A stretch of DNA of 64,000 bases from Bradyrhizobium sp. CCBAU 53351 (GCF_015291745.1 NZ_CP030059.1:2755501-2819500), one strand, 5' to 3'; positions 18,800 through 28,589 are shown, counted from the stretch's first letter. Numbers and translations are program-made. Notes: generated from the sequence alone by a model not told the origin.

Positions 18800-20020
18800 G
18801 TGGCCCGAATAGAAACCTTCGTATGGATCGCAGCGAGTTTCATAATCCTTTTGGCCGCCACTTCCCTACGGGCTTTAGCAACACCAGAAGCGTCTGCATG
18901 CGGGTACCTCGCTGGTCTAATCGATAAGGCACAGCCAGGGCCGTTGTTTTTGCGCAGCTATCCGACCGTGGAATCGGGGCCTCTCCATGGCGCCGCATAC
19001 CTTTATGACAATGCGGTGGCCGCCATCGCGTTGGTCGGTTGCGGTGAGCGAGACAAAGCGTCTCGAATCGGCTCGGCAATTCTCTGGGCCCTCGACAACG
19101 ACCGCACCTGGCATGATGGTCGCCTCAGGAACGCTTACGCGGCGGGCGTGGTGGTGAACGGCCCCGCCAAACTTCCGGGGTGGTGGGACAATACTCAAGA
19201 CAAATGGTTGGAGGATCGATATCAGGTGGGCAGCGATGTTGGTAACGTGGCATTGGCCATGTTGGCGTTGCTGTCGATCGATGGCGCAAACACCGGCTCT
19301 CGGTTCCGCGATGGCGCAGCGCGGCTTGGCGCCTGGGTCGCGCAATGGGCCGATACGCGCGGTACTGGCGGCTTCACGGGTGGTACGTTTGGGCACGAAC
19401 CGACGCCGGAAGTGCGGACGTGGAAATCGACTGAACATAATACTGACCTCGCCGCCGCGTTTGGCCTTCTTGCGATCCGTACAGGCGACTCGCGCTGGCG
19501 CGAAAAGGCAACGGTTGCCGAGTACTTCGTAAATACGATGTGGGATCCGGGGTGCGCCTGTTTTGCCGCGGGGACCGCTGAAGACGGAGTCACGCATAAT
19601 CCGATTTTGGCCCTGGATGCCCAAATCTGGCCTTTAACGGCGCTTCACGGAGCGGCCGGGAAATTTGCAACGGCAATGACGACCGCTGAACAGCGGATGA
19701 GTGTCGACGGAGGCTTTTCTTACGGTGAAGACCGGGATGGTGTGTGGACCGAAGGGACGGGCCAAATGGCTCTCTTGATGAGATTGCTCGGCAAGACTGA
19801 GAGGGCGGAATCGTTGATCTCTGTCATCGAATCCCATAGGTCGCCCGATGGTGGGTTCTATGCCACGAGTGTCCGCGCGTTACCGACGGGGTTCGTGTTG
19901 GACACCGACCCGACCAAGCCGCGAAACTATTTCCGATTGTCACATCTTGGCGCAGCTTCGTGGGCAGCCCTCGCGGAACGTGGGTTCAATCCCTTTACGA
20001 TGACAAAAGGACTCCCCTAG
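18800..20020 (+). CDS. Secreted protein with helical-toroid (glycosidase-like) features
   Basis: This 406-residue exported protein has an N-terminal hydrophobic signal (about 5-27, FVWIAASFIILLAATSLRALA). I do not recognise a named family. Its repeated helix pairs, aromatic patches (WWDNTQDKW; LDAQIWPL), the GSDVGNVALAML and GGFSYGEDRDG turns and the final DGGFYATS resemble (alpha/alpha)6 toroids of six-hairpin glycosidases and related sugar-binding proteins. The start is GTG 18800 with GGAGAA before it. Third-position GC is visibly lower than in neighbouring genes, which suggests separate acquisition. It stands alone: the next gene converges from the other strand. Function in polysaccharide breakdown is a guess. 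Confidence 0.75.
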   Translation: MARIETFVWIAASFIILLAATSLRALATPEASACGYLAGLIDKAQPGPLFLRSYPTVESGPLHGAAYLYDNAVAAIALVGCGERDKASRIGSAILWALDNDRTWHDGRLRNAYAAGVVVNGPAKLPGWWDNTQDKWLEDRYQVGSDVGNVALAMLALLSIDGANTGSRFRDGAARLGAWVAQWADTRGTGGFTGGTFGHEPTPEVRTWKSTEHNTDLAAAFGLLAIRTGDSRWREKATVAEYFVNTMWDPGCACFAAGTAEDGVTHNPILALDAQIWPLTALHGAAGKFATAMTTAEQRMSVDGGFSYGEDRDGVWTEGTGQMALLMRLLGKTERAESLISVIESHRSPDGGFYATSVRALPTGFVLDTDPTKPRNYFRLSHLGAASWAALAERGFNPFTMTKGLP

Positions 20021-20176
20021 CCGAGCCGCAGTGCTTCTCGTCTCAGCCGTTTCGGTCTGGCTTGATTTCGATATGTACGCAACGGCTCACAAGCCGCCGA
20101 TCCCCCTCGAGTGGCGGACTTCCGCTTTGCGTTGGAAGCGAACGTTCATGAGTACACGCCGTAAATCTAATCCGCG

Positions 20177-21712
20177 TCAGCGCGCGGCGGAAGGATTGGT
20201 TCGCGCGGGCAACACACTCGACGGAGACTTGCTGGCAAAAGCGTTCGTCTTGGGCTGGACGTGCGATCCGTCGATCACCTCGAGCCGGCCGCAACGGTTC
20301 AGGGTGTGGAGCTTCCTGCCGGGCCATGCCGGTCCGGGCTTCAGCGAATGGCGCACGACCTGCCTGAAGGCGGTCGGCGACAACTCGACCACTTCCGCCA
20401 GCGCGAGTGCCGCGCCGTAGCCGTCGGTGCAGTTCTGCACCGGGCGCCACAATGTGCCGTTGATCGTGACGAAATTCCCCGCCGGCCGCGTGCTCGCGCG
20501 GTCGATCAGCACCGGATTGCTGGCGTGCGGCAGCCAGGGCCCCAGGAGGTGATCGGCATGATAGATCGCCAGCGAATCCGAGTAGCCGCCGGCTCCGTCG
20601 CGCCAGGCGCCGAACAGGTAATGCAGGCCGTTATGCCGCGTGATCGTGACGTCGGCCAGCTCGAGGCCTGACAGCAGCGTCGCGTGCCGCTCCCATTTGT
20701 CCGGGAACCGGACGCATTTGTAGAGGGCGACGTCCCCGTTGGTCGAGCTCTCCGGGATCATCCACAATGCGCCACCGTCTTCGATCAGAAACGGATAGGA
20801 GAGATGCCAGGGCTCCTCCAGCACCGGCACGGCTTCTCCCACCGGGCCGGCGTCGTTGAACTCGATCGCCGAGATGATGCCTTTTCCGACGCGGTGGTCG
20901 AGATCTTCGAAGAAGACGAATGTTCGCCCCTGCCAATTGATCGGAAACGGGTCCGCGTAGAAGCGATGCCCTGGATCGGGAAGGACGTTCCAGCCCGGTC
21001 CGGACAGATCGCCGGTCTGCCAGACCCCTGCGCCGTCGTTGAAGCGCCAGCCGACATGCCAATGCGGGGCATAGCAGCAGAGGCGATAGATCTCCTTGGC
21101 AATTGAGACGGCAAGGCCACGTATGACGTAGCCAGCGGGGCCACGGCCCGAACCATGTCCGGCGCGGCGCGCCAGCTCCGGCACAATCCGCGGCCTTCCC
21201 GACAGGATCGCCGCCACCATGGTCAGGGTTCGCGCCATGACGGTTTCGAGAGCGCCGCTGAGCCCTGCGGCAATTTCACCGGATGGATGGCCGCGATCGA
21301 GGACTGAGCCGTCGATCTCGTTGACGATGTCGATCACCGGCAGGTCGCCGGCCAGAATGGCGGCGAGCGCGGCGTTTTCGCCGGCAACGCCATTGAACAG
21401 CGGACGGAGATACAGCCGGGCGGAGCAGTTCGGATTGCGCGCGCCGCCTGTGAAATCGACGACCACGTCGGCGCTCCCGGCATGAGCCTGCGTCCGCGCC
21501 GGAATGGCGTCGAGCCTGTTGGCGCCGCTGGGCTTGCCCTTGTGCAACACCACACGTTCGAGCTCGAACAGGGCGTCGAGACCTGCGGGCCGCGGCTCGG
21601 CCGTCGCCGCCCAGGCGATTTGAACCGGAACATCCCGGCCGTCGACCGACAGCGTCGCGCGGCCCATCCATCGCCGCGCGTATTCACGTTCACAGCGAAA
21701 CTCGATGATCAT
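20177..21712 (-). CDS. Beta-propeller protein resembling glucosamine inositolphosphorylceramide transferase N-domain
   Basis: This 511-residue protein has a C-terminal half (about 225-490) that reads like the five-bladed propeller of the GINT1/GH43-like family: HRFYADPFPINWQGRTFVFFED, YPFLIEDGGALWMIPES, WERHATLL, DVTITRHNGLHYLFG and GNFVTINGTLWRPVQNC. The first ~220 residues are a separate domain that resembles sugar-linked formyl- or acyltransferase-associated modules, without a motif I can name. ATG 21712 is chosen because it lies 28 bases after the glycosyltransferase stop, although the frame is open further up. The neighbouring glycosyltransferase suggests a role in surface glycan or glycolipid synthesis. 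Confidence 0.75.
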   Translation of the reverse strand: MIIEFRCEREYARRWMGRATLSVDGRDVPVQIAWAATAEPRPAGLDALFELERVVLHKGKPSGANRLDAIPARTQAHAGSADVVVDFTGGARNPNCSARLYLRPLFNGVAGENAALAAILAGDLPVIDIVNEIDGSVLDRGHPSGEIAAGLSGALETVMARTLTMVAAILSGRPRIVPELARRAGHGSGRGPAGYVIRGLAVSIAKEIYRLCCYAPHWHVGWRFNDGAGVWQTGDLSGPGWNVLPDPGHRFYADPFPINWQGRTFVFFEDLDHRVGKGIISAIEFNDAGPVGEAVPVLEEPWHLSYPFLIEDGGALWMIPESSTNGDVALYKCVRFPDKWERHATLLSGLELADVTITRHNGLHYLFGAWRDGAGGYSDSLAIYHADHLLGPWLPHASNPVLIDRASTRPAGNFVTINGTLWRPVQNCTDGYGAALALAEVVELSPTAFRQVVRHSLKPGPAWPGRKLHTLNRCGRLEVIDGSHVQPKTNAFASKSPSSVLPARTNPSAAR

Positions 21713-21740
21713 GTCGAGCCCATCACTTCCAATCGTCCGG

Positions 21741-22916
21741 TCAAATGACCTGGTCGAGAATTCGAACGTATTCCTCCACCATGGCATCTACCGAATAGCG
21801 CAACCTCAGGCCTTTGGCGTTTTGTCGCAGCTCGTCGCTCAAATGCTGGTCCGTCAGCAGCGTCGAGACGGCTGCCGAGAGCTTCGCATGATCGGAGGCA
21901 TCGACGAAGAGCGCGGTCGGTCTGCCTTCGTAGGATAGCACTTCGCGCAGGACGGGAAGATCGGTCACGACGGAGGGAACACCGGCATTCGCGGCCTCGA
22001 CCGCAGCCAGGCCGAAAGTCTCGGCCTGCGTCGGGAACACGAACACGTCCAGGCAGGCGAGAAACTCCGCCATCCGGCTCGGGGGAATTTCTCCGAGCAG
22101 ATGCAGCCTGTCCGACACCTTCAATTCGTCAGCCAGCCGCCTCAGCCGCGTCTGGTCGGCGCCCTGGCCGGCGAGCGCGAGATGCCAGGACGGTTGATCC
22201 GGCAGCAGACGTATCGCCATGTCGAGCCGCTTGTGCGGATGCAGCCGCGCTGCGCAGCCGAGCAGGACGCGATCGGTCGGCAGATCGAATTTCTGCCGGG
22301 CCGCGTCCTTCGACAGCGTGAGCGCCTTGTCGTCGAAGCCGTGCGGCACATGCACCATGCGCGAACGGTAGGCCGCGGGGTAGCGCGAATATTCGCGCTC
22401 CATGTCCTTCGAATTGAGCGTGATGCGGTCGAAGAAGCCGAGGCTGCCCATGACGATGTCGGCGGTGCGGACCGGTCGGCTCATCGCCAGCGCGGATGAA
22501 ACCTGATTGGCGACGACAGGTGCTCGGCTGACGAGGCGCGCGATGCCGGCGCCGATGACGTTGCCGAAATGCTGGAACGTCAGAACGGCGTCGGGCCTGA
22601 CCGTCCTGATATGACGGGCGAGCGTCCACAGCATCCGCAGCAGCGCCAATGGATTGCCCGGCCGGCTCGGCGCGCAATAGAGCGTATCGGGCGGCTCATC
22701 GAAGGACTCCGATTTGCGGAAGAAGAAGAGATTGGTGACGCGGTAGCCGCGCGCGGTCAGCCCGGCGCCGAGCAGCCTGGAGATCTCCTGCGCGCCGGCG
22801 TTCTCGGCCTGGGTTTGCGCGAGAAGCACGTGCAGCTTTCGTCCGCTGCCGTTCGACTGCGCGGGTGCTGCCGCGGTCGTCTCGCCCAATTCCTTGTTTG
22901 GCTGATAGTGCAGCAC
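21741..22916 (-). CDS. Glycosyltransferase, GT4 family
   Basis: This 391-residue GT-B enzyme would transfer a sugar from a nucleotide-sugar donor to a lipid-linked or polysaccharide acceptor on the cytoplasmic side. The N-terminal acceptor domain begins at HVLLAQTQAENAGAQE. The C-terminal donor domain has GCAARLHPHKRLDMAIRLL (about 232-250), the GQGADQTRL loop, and the retaining EX7E motif in ETFGLAAVEAANAGVPSVV (about 320-338). The start is GTG 22916 with a weak ribosome site, so the first ~28 residues are uncertain. It precedes the propeller gene by 28 bases. Confidence 0.9.
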   Translation of the reverse strand: MLHYQPNKELGETTAAAPAQSNGSGRKLHVLLAQTQAENAGAQEISRLLGAGLTARGYRVTNLFFFRKSESFDEPPDTLYCAPSRPGNPLALLRMLWTLARHIRTVRPDAVLTFQHFGNVIGAGIARLVSRAPVVANQVSSALAMSRPVRTADIVMGSLGFFDRITLNSKDMEREYSRYPAAYRSRMVHVPHGFDDKALTLSKDAARQKFDLPTDRVLLGCAARLHPHKRLDMAIRLLPDQPSWHLALAGQGADQTRLRRLADELKVSDRLHLLGEIPPSRMAEFLACLDVFVFPTQAETFGLAAVEAANAGVPSVVTDLPVLREVLSYEGRPTALFVDASDHAKLSAAVSTLLTDQHLSDELRQNAKGLRLRYSVDAMVEEYVRILDQVI

Positions 22917-23128
22917 GGATCCCGACCCGCTAGAGAAACGAAATCTTCACCTTCTTAACTCCGTACCTATCATGCGGGCACCGCGTGGACACCGACTAGA
23001 AACAAACGGAGTTAATGCAAGGCCCTGCCATCGCCATCGTTGGCGCAGCCATTTCACGGGTTCCCGAACACTGCGCAGCAAGCCTATTAACCAATCGATC
23101 TTGCACGCCGCCGGCGCGTGAACCCGAC

Positions 23129-24475
23129 CTACTCACCGGAGTCGGCGCCGCGGACCGCATAACTGCCGCGCTTGAATGCGCTGAAGCGCAGAAGCACGAG
23201 AATTGAAGGATCCACTCCCGTCCGGCGGCGACAGAGCACGTTCAGGGCAATGGTCGCGAGCGCCAGCGAAACCGTGGCGGAAATCGCAGCACCAAGCACG
23301 CCGAGCCAGGGGATGAGAACGAGAAATCCCGCAAGGCGTAGCGCGACGTTGGCCGCAACGACGGGAACGTAGATTCGTTCATGGCCGGTCAGCTGCAGGA
23401 TCGCAGCCGACGGGCCGCCTGCAGCCTGGATGGCCGTTCCGATGGCAAGGACGATCAGGACCGAATGCTGTTCGGTGAAATGAGGTCCGAACAGGTTGAG
23501 GAGATAGGGGCCGCCGATCCAGATCGCGGCGAGCCCGGCGGCCACGCAAAGCGCGGTCACTTCCGCCATCAACCGCAAGGTTCGCTCGAACTCCCGATGA
23601 TTCTTGCTGAAATACAGCGAGGGAAGCCGACGCGCGCCGAATGTGTACAGCGCCGCGGACACCATGGCGAAGATGTTGGCGAGGCGCGAGGCGGCGAAGT
23701 AGATACCGGCCGTCGCCGGATCCAGCATCCAGTAGACCAGGATGACGTCGAAATACTGGTTTGCGACCTCGAGGATGGACGCGAGCCAGAAGTGCAGGGC
23801 GCTCGATCGCCAGCGGGATGTCTCGGAGCCCGCCGCCGTGCCGCGCAAATTCGGCAGAACGTGCGCAATCGAAATGATCTGCGCAGCCAGCCCGACCGAC
23901 ATGGCAATCGTCATCACCGCGATCAGCTCGGCGGGATCGAGCTGCCGATGACCGACCAGCATGACGAGCAGGAACAGGACGACGATGACCCGCCAGAAGA
24001 ACTCGCGATTACCTTCGCCCATGAGAATGCTGACCAGCGAGCGTGCGATCTGACTGCCAAGCATCACGCCGGCGTTCACGGCCGTGTACGCGGACACTGC
24101 GAGGATCAGCACCCACCAGTCGCCTCTCATGTTGGCCGCGATGGCAATCCCCGCGATCACGATCAGCATGGCGATCGAGGTGATCTTGAAGCTGGACAGC
24201 AGGACGCCTTTGGTGAGATCCGGCCTGTCGCCGACCTGATACTCGTTCAGGAAGCGCACCAGCAAGGATTCCTGGCCGACCAGTCCCACGACGGCGGCGA
24301 TCTGGGCAACCGAAAGCCAGGTCGCAAAGATGCCGAAGCCATCTGGCGACATCGTTCGTGCCGCCAGCGAGAACAACGCAAACGCGAGCGCGCCGCTGCC
24401 AACCTTGAGGAGGATGGTCCCGACGACACCGCGCGTGACGTCACGCCGCAGAAGCTGGAGGATGGATTCGATCAT
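23129..24475 (-). CDS. Wzx-type oligosaccharide flippase (MATE-like)
   Basis: This 448-residue, very hydrophobic protein has about 12-14 membrane segments and the N-terminal polysaccharide-synthesis pattern (VGTILLKVGSGALAFALFSLAARTMSPDGFGIFATW). Proteins of this family flip lipid-linked glycans across the inner membrane. A second half repeats the fold (STLYFAASRLANIF... type segment, then FGPHFTEQHSVLIVLAIGTAIQAAG). It lies in the same orientation as the glycosyltransferase with a 212-base gap. Together they suggest a small, partial surface-polysaccharide locus; polymerase and priming transferase genes are not in the window. Confidence 0.88.
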   Translation of the reverse strand: MIESILQLLRRDVTRGVVGTILLKVGSGALAFALFSLAARTMSPDGFGIFATWLSVAQIAAVVGLVGQESLLVRFLNEYQVGDRPDLTKGVLLSSFKITSIAMLIVIAGIAIAANMRGDWWVLILAVSAYTAVNAGVMLGSQIARSLVSILMGEGNREFFWRVIVVLFLLVMLVGHRQLDPAELIAVMTIAMSVGLAAQIISIAHVLPNLRGTAAGSETSRWRSSALHFWLASILEVANQYFDVILVYWMLDPATAGIYFAASRLANIFAMVSAALYTFGARRLPSLYFSKNHREFERTLRLMAEVTALCVAAGLAAIWIGGPYLLNLFGPHFTEQHSVLIVLAIGTAIQAAGGPSAAILQLTGHERIYVPVVAANVALRLAGFLVLIPWLGVLGAAISATVSLALATIALNVLCRRRTGVDPSILVLLRFSAFKRGSYAVRGADSGE

Positions 24476-24931
24476 GGAAGTTTAGGGAGCTGCTTTCTCC
24501 TGAAGACGGCGCCGGCGGCAAGCTAGCATGCCGAAAAAACACGAGTGTTAATGGGCGACATGCAGGATCCTGCCGTCGGCGACGATATCGCGGTGACGTC
24601 GGTTGCTTCACTGTGGAACATCGTCGTTCCCGTTGTCCCAAATCAAGCAAGGCCGGCTCGGACCGTCTGACGGCGTATCGCCGCAACGATGGCCGAGAAG
24701 GCCGAGATCAGCGGTCGGATGGCGAATGGCTCGCGGGATCGGCCGCCAGGTTCGCAGAAACCGCAATTGACGGGGAATTCCCAGCAAGAGGTGTGCCGGA
24801 TTGTTGTCAGGATAAGCGGCCCTCCCGCCCGTTAACCTCGATATAGAGAAATGATCGCGTTTGGCCGCGTGATGCGACATCAGGCCGGAGAATTGCACGT
24901 GCGACTTTGGTTGACCGTGGGAGCCCAGATC
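24476..24931. other. 456-base divergent intergenic region
   Basis: This gap separates the divergent flippase and flavoprotein genes. It must hold both promoters. I see an AT-rich patch near 24533-24550 and no strong operator dyad. An ATG at about 24551 opens a frame of some 39 codons, but it has no convincing ribosome site or family pattern, so I do not call it a gene. Confidence 0.5.
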
Positions 24932-26131
24932 ATGACGGCGGACAAAACCGTGAACGAGCCGATCGCTGCGGACATCGCGATCGTCGGCGGCGGCCTTGCG
25001 GGATCACTCGCGGCGGCCGTGCTGGCGCGGGCAGGGCACCGCATCGTCCTGATCGACAAGCGGGCGGTGTATCCGGACGAATTCCGGGTCGAAAAGATCG
25101 GCGGCCATCAATTGGCGATGCTGCGCAAGCTGGGCTTTCTCGATGCGCTCGAGAGTGTCGCCAGTCGATATGATCAGGTGCTCAATATCCGGGAAGGCAA
25201 GGTGGTCGACGTCAATGTCGGTCGGGCCTACGGGTTTCCCTATGCCGATCTCGTGGCGATGGCGCGCAGCCAGATGCCTGATCCGTCCAGCCTGATCGTC
25301 GACGAGGTCGCCGCGATCAACTGCGGCGACGACGTCCAGCATCTCGAACTGGCCTCCGGACGGCGCGTGACCGCGCGCCTCGTCGTTCTCGCCACGGGCA
25401 TGGCGGGAGCGCTCGGCTACAAGCTCGGCATCAAGCGGCGCGTGCTGGCCGAGCGCCACTCGGTCTCGTTCGGCTTCACGATTGCCCGCCAGGACGGCCG
25501 CCCGTTCGATTTCGAGGCGCTGACCTGCTATGGCGAGCGCACGGCGGATGGCATCGACTATCTCAGCCTGTTTCCCGTCCGCGCCGGGATGCGGGCCAAT
25601 CTCTTCATGTTCCGCGACCCGACCGACCCGATCATGCGCGAGCTGCGTCGCGAGCCGGAGGCGACCGTTTTGCGCCTGCTGCCGGGCTTGCGGCCCTATC
25701 TCGGCGATTTCCGCGTCATCGACCGGGTCCAGAACTGGGTGATGGACCTGACCGTCGTCGAAGGACATCTGCAGCCCGGAATCGTGCTCATCGGCGATGC
25801 GTTCCAGACCAATTGCCCCGCCGCCGGCACCGGTGTCGCGCGCCTCTTGGTGGACGTCGATCGTCTCTGCACCGACTATGCGCCGCGATGGCTCGCGACA
25901 TCAGGCATGGGCCAGGAGAAGATCGCGCAATTCTATTCCGATCGCGACAAGATCGCGGCGGATCAGCAGTCCCTGAAAATGGCGCGCTTCCGCCAGGCGC
26001 TGACGTCCCGCGACGATATCGGCTGGGACGTCCGGCGCCGCTTGCACTTCCTGCGGCGCAGCCTGGCGCACCGTGTCGATCAGATGCATCCGGGCTGGAT
26101 TGGACGCGTTCGCGGCGCGCTGCGCGCTTGA
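24932..26131 (+). CDS. FAD-dependent monooxygenase/dehydrogenase-like flavoprotein
   Basis: This 399-residue protein of the aromatic-hydroxylase / geranylgeranyl-reductase class has the dinucleotide motif IVGGGLAGSLAAAVLARAGH at about residues 15-34, ending in an acidic/basic switch (LIDKRAVYP). A DG-like central segment follows, and the second FAD motif GDAFQTNCPAAGTGVARLL is near 290-308. ATG 24932 with GGGAG in front is chosen over upstream in-frame starts because it gives a standard N-terminus. The substrate is unknown. Its place among glycan genes suggests modification of a lipid or pigment-like carrier, but that is weak. Confidence 0.85.
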   Translation: MTADKTVNEPIAADIAIVGGGLAGSLAAAVLARAGHRIVLIDKRAVYPDEFRVEKIGGHQLAMLRKLGFLDALESVASRYDQVLNIREGKVVDVNVGRAYGFPYADLVAMARSQMPDPSSLIVDEVAAINCGDDVQHLELASGRRVTARLVVLATGMAGALGYKLGIKRRVLAERHSVSFGFTIARQDGRPFDFEALTCYGERTADGIDYLSLFPVRAGMRANLFMFRDPTDPIMRELRREPEATVLRLLPGLRPYLGDFRVIDRVQNWVMDLTVVEGHLQPGIVLIGDAFQTNCPAAGTGVARLLVDVDRLCTDYAPRWLATSGMGQEKIAQFYSDRDKIAADQQSLKMARFRQALTSRDDIGWDVRRRLHFLRRSLAHRVDQMHPGWIGRVRGALRA

Positions 26132-26158
26132 GGCTTGGGTTCTTTCGCCTGCCGCCGG

Positions 26159-27295
26159 TCAGCGCGTCGGCGTCGGCGTGCGGGCGGGCAGGAGCCGCAA
26201 ATCCGATAGCCGCTTGGCTGCGAGCTTGAGCCAGGGCGCCTGGTTCAGCGCGAACAGGGCGACGGCGCCCATTGCGCTGCCGGCCTGCGTGACCGCCCAC
26301 ATCGGCGACGGCTGTCCGCCGAACAATTTCTTGTAGGGCTCGTCTCCAATGGTGAAATCGAGCATCTGATCGCCGCGCTCGATACAATCGCGTGCCACCT
26401 GCTCGAACATCAGCGCGCCCAGGGACTGGCTCTTGTATCCGGCGATGTCGAAGGCGCTCATGATGATGAGGAAGCTGTCGCGATGGCATAGTCCGAGCAC
26501 GGCCGCAATCACTTCGCCGTCCATCTTCATGGCGTAGAGGCGCACGAAGCCGCCGAGACCACGCAGGGCCACGTCGGAGTAGAAGCCGAAATATTCGGGA
26601 CGCTGCAGCAGGTCGCCGTCGCCCTGCGCCTGAAAGCGCGGGCCGCGAAACTTCTTCATCACCTCCAGTGCCTCGAGCACGGAAGCGTTGTCGTCGCAGC
26701 AAGCAAAGCTCAGCGCGCCCTTCTTCTGGAGCTGGCGAGATTTCTTTGCGAGCTCCTTCTGATAGGAGCGGTCGATCGCGCTGGCACGCCATTGCTCGAA
26801 CGGCGCGACGAGAACCGTCGCGTAGGCATTGGTCTCCATCGAGACGCGGCGGGAGGCCCCGAGGAGATTTTCGATCGGAAGCCGCCCGTCGGGCAGCTTG
26901 GTCATGCGAAGCAGATCGAACGGACGAACGAGGCGCCTGATCTCCGCGCATGCATCGGCGTCGTCGAGCAGCCGCGCAAACACGTCCGGGCTGCAGACCG
27001 GGGCCAGATAGTCGGAGACACGCAGGTCGGCGAACTCGACGGTTCGGATCGGACCGCGTCGTAGCCGGAGCAGGGGCAGCACCATCGCAAGCGTTCCCGT
27101 CGTGCGGTCACGGACGACGACGACCAGAGGTGTTGCTCCGGCATTCGCAGCAAGCCGGGCATAAAGGCTGTGCAGCCAGATTGGATGCTGGAACGCGGTC
27201 GCCGCCGAGCGATCGAACAGCTCGGCGTAGTCCTCGGACAAAAAGTCGAACGACTGCTCGATGACAATGTCGAAATCGTTGCTGGGCTTGTTCAT
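26159..27295 (-). CDS. CelD/FemAB-like GNAT acyltransferase
   Basis: This 378-residue protein has the Acetyltransf_6 pattern of CelD/BcsL-type enzymes associated with exopolysaccharide clusters. The N-terminal half (FQHPIWLHSLYARL... LAMVLPLLRLRRG... DYLAPVCSPD) and the C-terminal GNAT half (VRLYAMKMDGEVIAAVLGLCHRDSFLIIMSAFD, then SLGALMFEQVARDCIERGDQMLDFTIGDEPYKKLFG) are both clear. It probably adds an acyl or aminoacyl group to a glycan. ATG 27295 is preferred to a TTG two codons upstream. It converges on the flavoprotein gene. Confidence 0.85.
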   Translation of the reverse strand: MNKPSNDFDIVIEQSFDFLSEDYAELFDRSAATAFQHPIWLHSLYARLAANAGATPLVVVVRDRTTGTLAMVLPLLRLRRGPIRTVEFADLRVSDYLAPVCSPDVFARLLDDADACAEIRRLVRPFDLLRMTKLPDGRLPIENLLGASRRVSMETNAYATVLVAPFEQWRASAIDRSYQKELAKKSRQLQKKGALSFACCDDNASVLEALEVMKKFRGPRFQAQGDGDLLQRPEYFGFYSDVALRGLGGFVRLYAMKMDGEVIAAVLGLCHRDSFLIIMSAFDIAGYKSQSLGALMFEQVARDCIERGDQMLDFTIGDEPYKKLFGGQPSPMWAVTQAGSAMGAVALFALNQAPWLKLAAKRLSDLRLLPARTPTPTR

Positions 27296-27503
27296 GTGCA
27301 ATCAGGGAAACCGGACAATTCGCGACGATCGATCGAGCCGTAGCTGGGCTTTATAGCAGGCTCGTTACGGGCTAGACACCAGCGGCCTGGGATTTGCATT
27401 AATGTGTTCAACCGCGTTCGTATCGTTACCAAACCCTTAATCCACCGATCGCGATCTCCTCGATCATGCAAGATGGTCCCGTACGGTCCAGAACACGTCG
27501 ACG

Positions 27504-28496
27504 ATGTCCCTCTCACGACGAGAATTGCTCAATACGGCGACACAGATCGCGACGCTGGCCGCCTGGCCCGGCGCCGCAGCCGCTGACGATTACCCCTCGC
27601 GGCCCATCAGGCTGGTCATTCCCTATACGGCCGGCGCCGCGGGCGATCAGATCGGCCGTCCCTGGGCCGACAGGATTGCTCCGCTGCTGGGGCCGGTCTA
27701 TGTCGAGAATATCGGCGGCGCCGGCGGCGCGATCGGATCAGCCGCGGTGGCGCAGAGCGCGCCGGACGGCTATTCGCTGCTGCTCGGCAACGGCAGCACG
27801 CAAGTGATGATTCCGTTGTCCTCGGCGCAGCCGGCCTATGACGGGATTCGTGATTTCCGTGCCATCTACCGCCTGATCACCAGCACGCTCGCATTCTCGG
27901 TTCATCCTGCCTTGCCGGTCAAGGATCTGCGGGAGCTGATCATCTTTGCCAGGGCCAATCCGGGCAAGCTGTCCTATGGCACTCCGGGCGTCGGCACCGG
28001 CAATCACCTCGTCGGGGAGATGTTGAGGATGCAGTCCGGCCTCGCAGCGGATTTCATCCACGTCCCCTATCGCGGCATGGGGCCTGCGACCAACGACCTG
28101 GTGAGCGGCCAGATATCTTCGGTGATCGCGGTGGTCTCCAGCCAGATCCTGCAATTGCACTTTGCTGGCAAGCTGCGGCTGATCGCCGTGACGAGCGATC
28201 GGCGGTTGAACGGCGCGCCTGATATTCCGACGGTGATCGAGCAGGGCATGCCGGACCTCAGATATGCCGGCTGGTTTGGCTTGTTCGCTCCAAAAGCAAC
28301 GCCGGATACGATCGTGGAGCGGATCGCTGCGGCGACGCGCACGGCGATGGCCGATCCAAAATTGCAGGAAAGCTATCGCTCACAGGGGCTGGAGCCGGAC
28401 GTCGATTCAGGTCCCGACAGGTTTCAGCGCCTGGTCGAAGACGAGCTGGCTCGCCTTGCTCCCATCGTCAAGGCGATCGGGCTGAAGCGCGACTGA
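27504..28496 (+). CDS. Tripartite tricarboxylate transporter binding protein (Bug/TctC family)
   Basis: This 330-residue periplasmic protein has a Tat-like signal (SLSRRELLNTATQIATLAAWPGAAAA) and the family pattern: YPSRPIRLVIPYTAGAAGDQIGR at the mature start, the GGAGGAIGSAAVAQSAPDGYSLLLGN loop, and PYRGMGPATNDLVSGQI. Bug proteins bind carboxylates and usually serve TctAB transporters. No TctA or TctB gene is nearby, so it is an orphan, as is common for this family. It may supply a shared transporter or act as a sensor. ATG 27504 is the only start that gives the twin-arginine signal. Confidence 0.93.
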   Translation: MSLSRRELLNTATQIATLAAWPGAAAADDYPSRPIRLVIPYTAGAAGDQIGRPWADRIAPLLGPVYVENIGGAGGAIGSAAVAQSAPDGYSLLLGNGSTQVMIPLSSAQPAYDGIRDFRAIYRLITSTLAFSVHPALPVKDLRELIIFARANPGKLSYGTPGVGTGNHLVGEMLRMQSGLAADFIHVPYRGMGPATNDLVSGQISSVIAVVSSQILQLHFAGKLRLIAVTSDRRLNGAPDIPTVIEQGMPDLRYAGWFGLFAPKATPDTIVERIAAATRTAMADPKLQESYRSQGLEPDVDSGPDRFQRLVEDELARLAPIVKAIGLKRD

Positions 28497-28589
28497 GATC
28501 ACGCTCCAAAACTTAGCGCGGCATTTGCAAGTGACGTGCTGTCGCAGATCCAAGCGCGCTGCGTCATTCTGCGCGACTGAGAAGCGTCC

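Noticed and set aside
24551..24670. Possible 39-codon gene in the flippase/flavoprotein gap
   Set aside because: No ribosome site and no recognisable pattern; length is within chance.
27288..27301. TTG-N8-CAA, resembling an FNR-type half-site pair
   Set aside because: The inner positions do not match the consensus and it overlaps the start codon of the acyltransferase gene; chance is likely.
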